The position numbers and the translations under genes are program-made. A stretch of 62,902 nucleotides of DNA from Candidatus Zhuqueibacterota bacterium (lineage in GTDB: Bacteria; Zhuqueibacterota; QNDG01; JABMRT01): assembly GCA_013202295.1 (NCBI GenBank), contig JABMRT010000268.1:1-62902 (forward strand), given 5' to 3'. Positions 62,245 through 62,902 of this stretch are shown one piece after another. Each line of letters starts with the position of its first letter. The stretch's first letter is position 1. The notes beneath the pieces were generated by a model. That model was not told the origin of the DNA and did not search any database. It saw nothing but the letters and a program-made list of their open reading frames with translations.

Positions 62245-62902
62245 ATGAAGCTTATCAAAACAAGATCTTTAAATGGTCCATTCTCAATTCTATCAATCTT
62301 CATGTTTCTCATTATCCTGCATCAGTCCTCAGGTCTGGCTGAGGACTGGCCACAGTTTCTTGGACCAAACAGGAACTGTATATCTTTCCAGAAAGGCATT
62401 TTACGGTCCTGGCCGAAGGATGGGCCAGAAGTTCTATGGACTGTACCTGTTGGTATAGGTTTTGGCGGACCTGTTGTCAAAGACGGTGAGGTCTATTTAC
62501 TGGATAGAGATGACGAGGTTGGGGATAATCTGAGGTGTTTCGACCTTTCCAGTGGAAAAGAACTCTGGAATTTTGGATATGCAGCTCCCGGATCTGTTAT
62601 GTTTCCTGGCTCGCGAAGTGTGCCCACTGTGGACGGCAATCATGTTTATTCGTGTGGTCCCTACGGTGACTTGTATTGCATAGATATTAACACACACGAG
62701 CCTGTCTGGAATAAGAACGTTTGGGCGGATTTCGGCGGTGGTCAAATTCCAACATGGGCAATTACTCAGTGTCCTTTGGTTTACGGTGATTTGCTAATTT
62801 TGGCTTCACAGGCTCCGGATGCCGGCGTAGTTGCTTACGAGAAACTCACCGGCAAAGTGAAATGGAAAACACCGTCCCTTGGCCCTGTTGGATATGTTAG
62901 TC
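62245..62902 (+). CDS. PQQ-type beta-propeller protein (third of three, cut by window edge)
   Basis: An open frame from ATG 62245 (GGAG 6 bases upstream) runs through the window edge, 219 codons so far. Signal peptide to about residue 32 (SGLAED), then DWPQFLGPNRNC, the family N-terminal motif, and blade repeats CFDLSSGKELWNF, CIDINTHEPVWNK and YEKLTGKVKWK. The 3' part lies outside the window. Its order behind a related gene suggests tandem duplication followed by divergence. Confidence 0.85.
   Translation, partial: MKLIKTRSLNGPFSILSIFMFLIILHQSSGLAEDWPQFLGPNRNCISFQKGILRSWPKDGPEVLWTVPVGIGFGGPVVKDGEVYLLDRDDEVGDNLRCFDLSSGKELWNFGYAAPGSVMFPGSRSVPTVDGNHVYSCGPYGDLYCIDINTHEPVWNKNVWADFGGGQIPTWAITQCPLVYGDLLILASQAPDAGVVAYEKLTGKVKWKTPSLGPVGYVS

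Noticed and set aside
1-62902. CRISPR arrays, rRNA genes, complete tRNA genes, full insertion sequences
   Set aside because: No regularly spaced direct repeats, rRNA cores, cloverleaf-capable tRNA or transposase motifs were seen on either strand by reading.

Overview
This window reads as a carbohydrate-degradation region of an uncultured FCB-superphylum bacterium (Calditrichota/KSB1/Neomarinimicrobiota-like). The grounds are several secreted proteins ending in the FlgD-like, type IX-style sorting domain with the NYPNPFNP signature, a TonB-dependent receptor next to a giant secreted protein and a PorV-like outer-membrane protein, and Gram-negative lipoprotein and Tat signals. Every credible gene lies on the + strand. 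This taxonomic placement is inference from protein style, with no marker gene in view.

Layout. 1-830: a decayed sugar-kinase pseudogene, a perfect hairpin and the first copy of an intergenic repeat (A). 831-5119: a tight three-gene sensory operon (membrane-anchored solute-binding protein, atypical histidine kinase, sigma-54 activator) with no ABC permease, followed by a gap carrying two inverted repeats. 5361-18625: TonB receptor, large sorted protein, PorV-like protein, stand-alone receiver domain, GH92 alpha-mannosidase, LolA-like protein, MGH1/GH63-like hydrolase and a CBM protein. 18890-27295: GH38 alpha-mannosidase, CehA/McbA-like metallohydrolase, GH42-like enzyme and an FG-GAP remnant. 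27411-37861: two diverged copies of a GH9-UroD unit; in the first the UroD gene has become a UroD/CehA chimera. Between them sit a sulfatase-modifying-factor-like protein and a DUF5060/apiosidase-like protein. 37887-44486: purple-acid-phosphatase-like enzyme, second GH-A-type enzyme and PhoA-type alkaline phosphatase. 44561-44780: repeat copy B. 44945-58873: sorted Ig-like protein, GH66 enzyme, a 3-keto-glycoside trio (Gfo/Idh/MocA, DUF1080, ThuA), CE4 deacetylase, ceramidase-like protein, unusual GH3, sodium/sugar symporter and DegT aminotransferase. 58942-59187: repeat copy C. 59428-62902: three consecutive PQQ-type beta-propeller proteins, the last cut by the window edge.

How it may work (inference): the solute-binding protein senses a released sugar in the periplasm and signals through the kinase to the sigma-54 activator, which switches on the receptor operon. 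Sorted GH9, GH66 and CBM proteins act at the cell surface. GH92, GH38, MGH1-like and GH42-like enzymes trim mannose- and galactose-type side chains. Two phosphatases would remove phosphate, as needed for phosphomannan. Oxidative (3-keto) cleavage and GH3 finish oligosaccharides, and the symporter imports the monosaccharide.

The most unusual points are the chimeric UroD/CehA reading frame, the three-copy intergenic repeat with imperfect terminal inverted repeats that separates functional blocks, the permease-less binding-protein/kinase/activator system, and the GH3 with Glu where the nucleophile Asp is expected.
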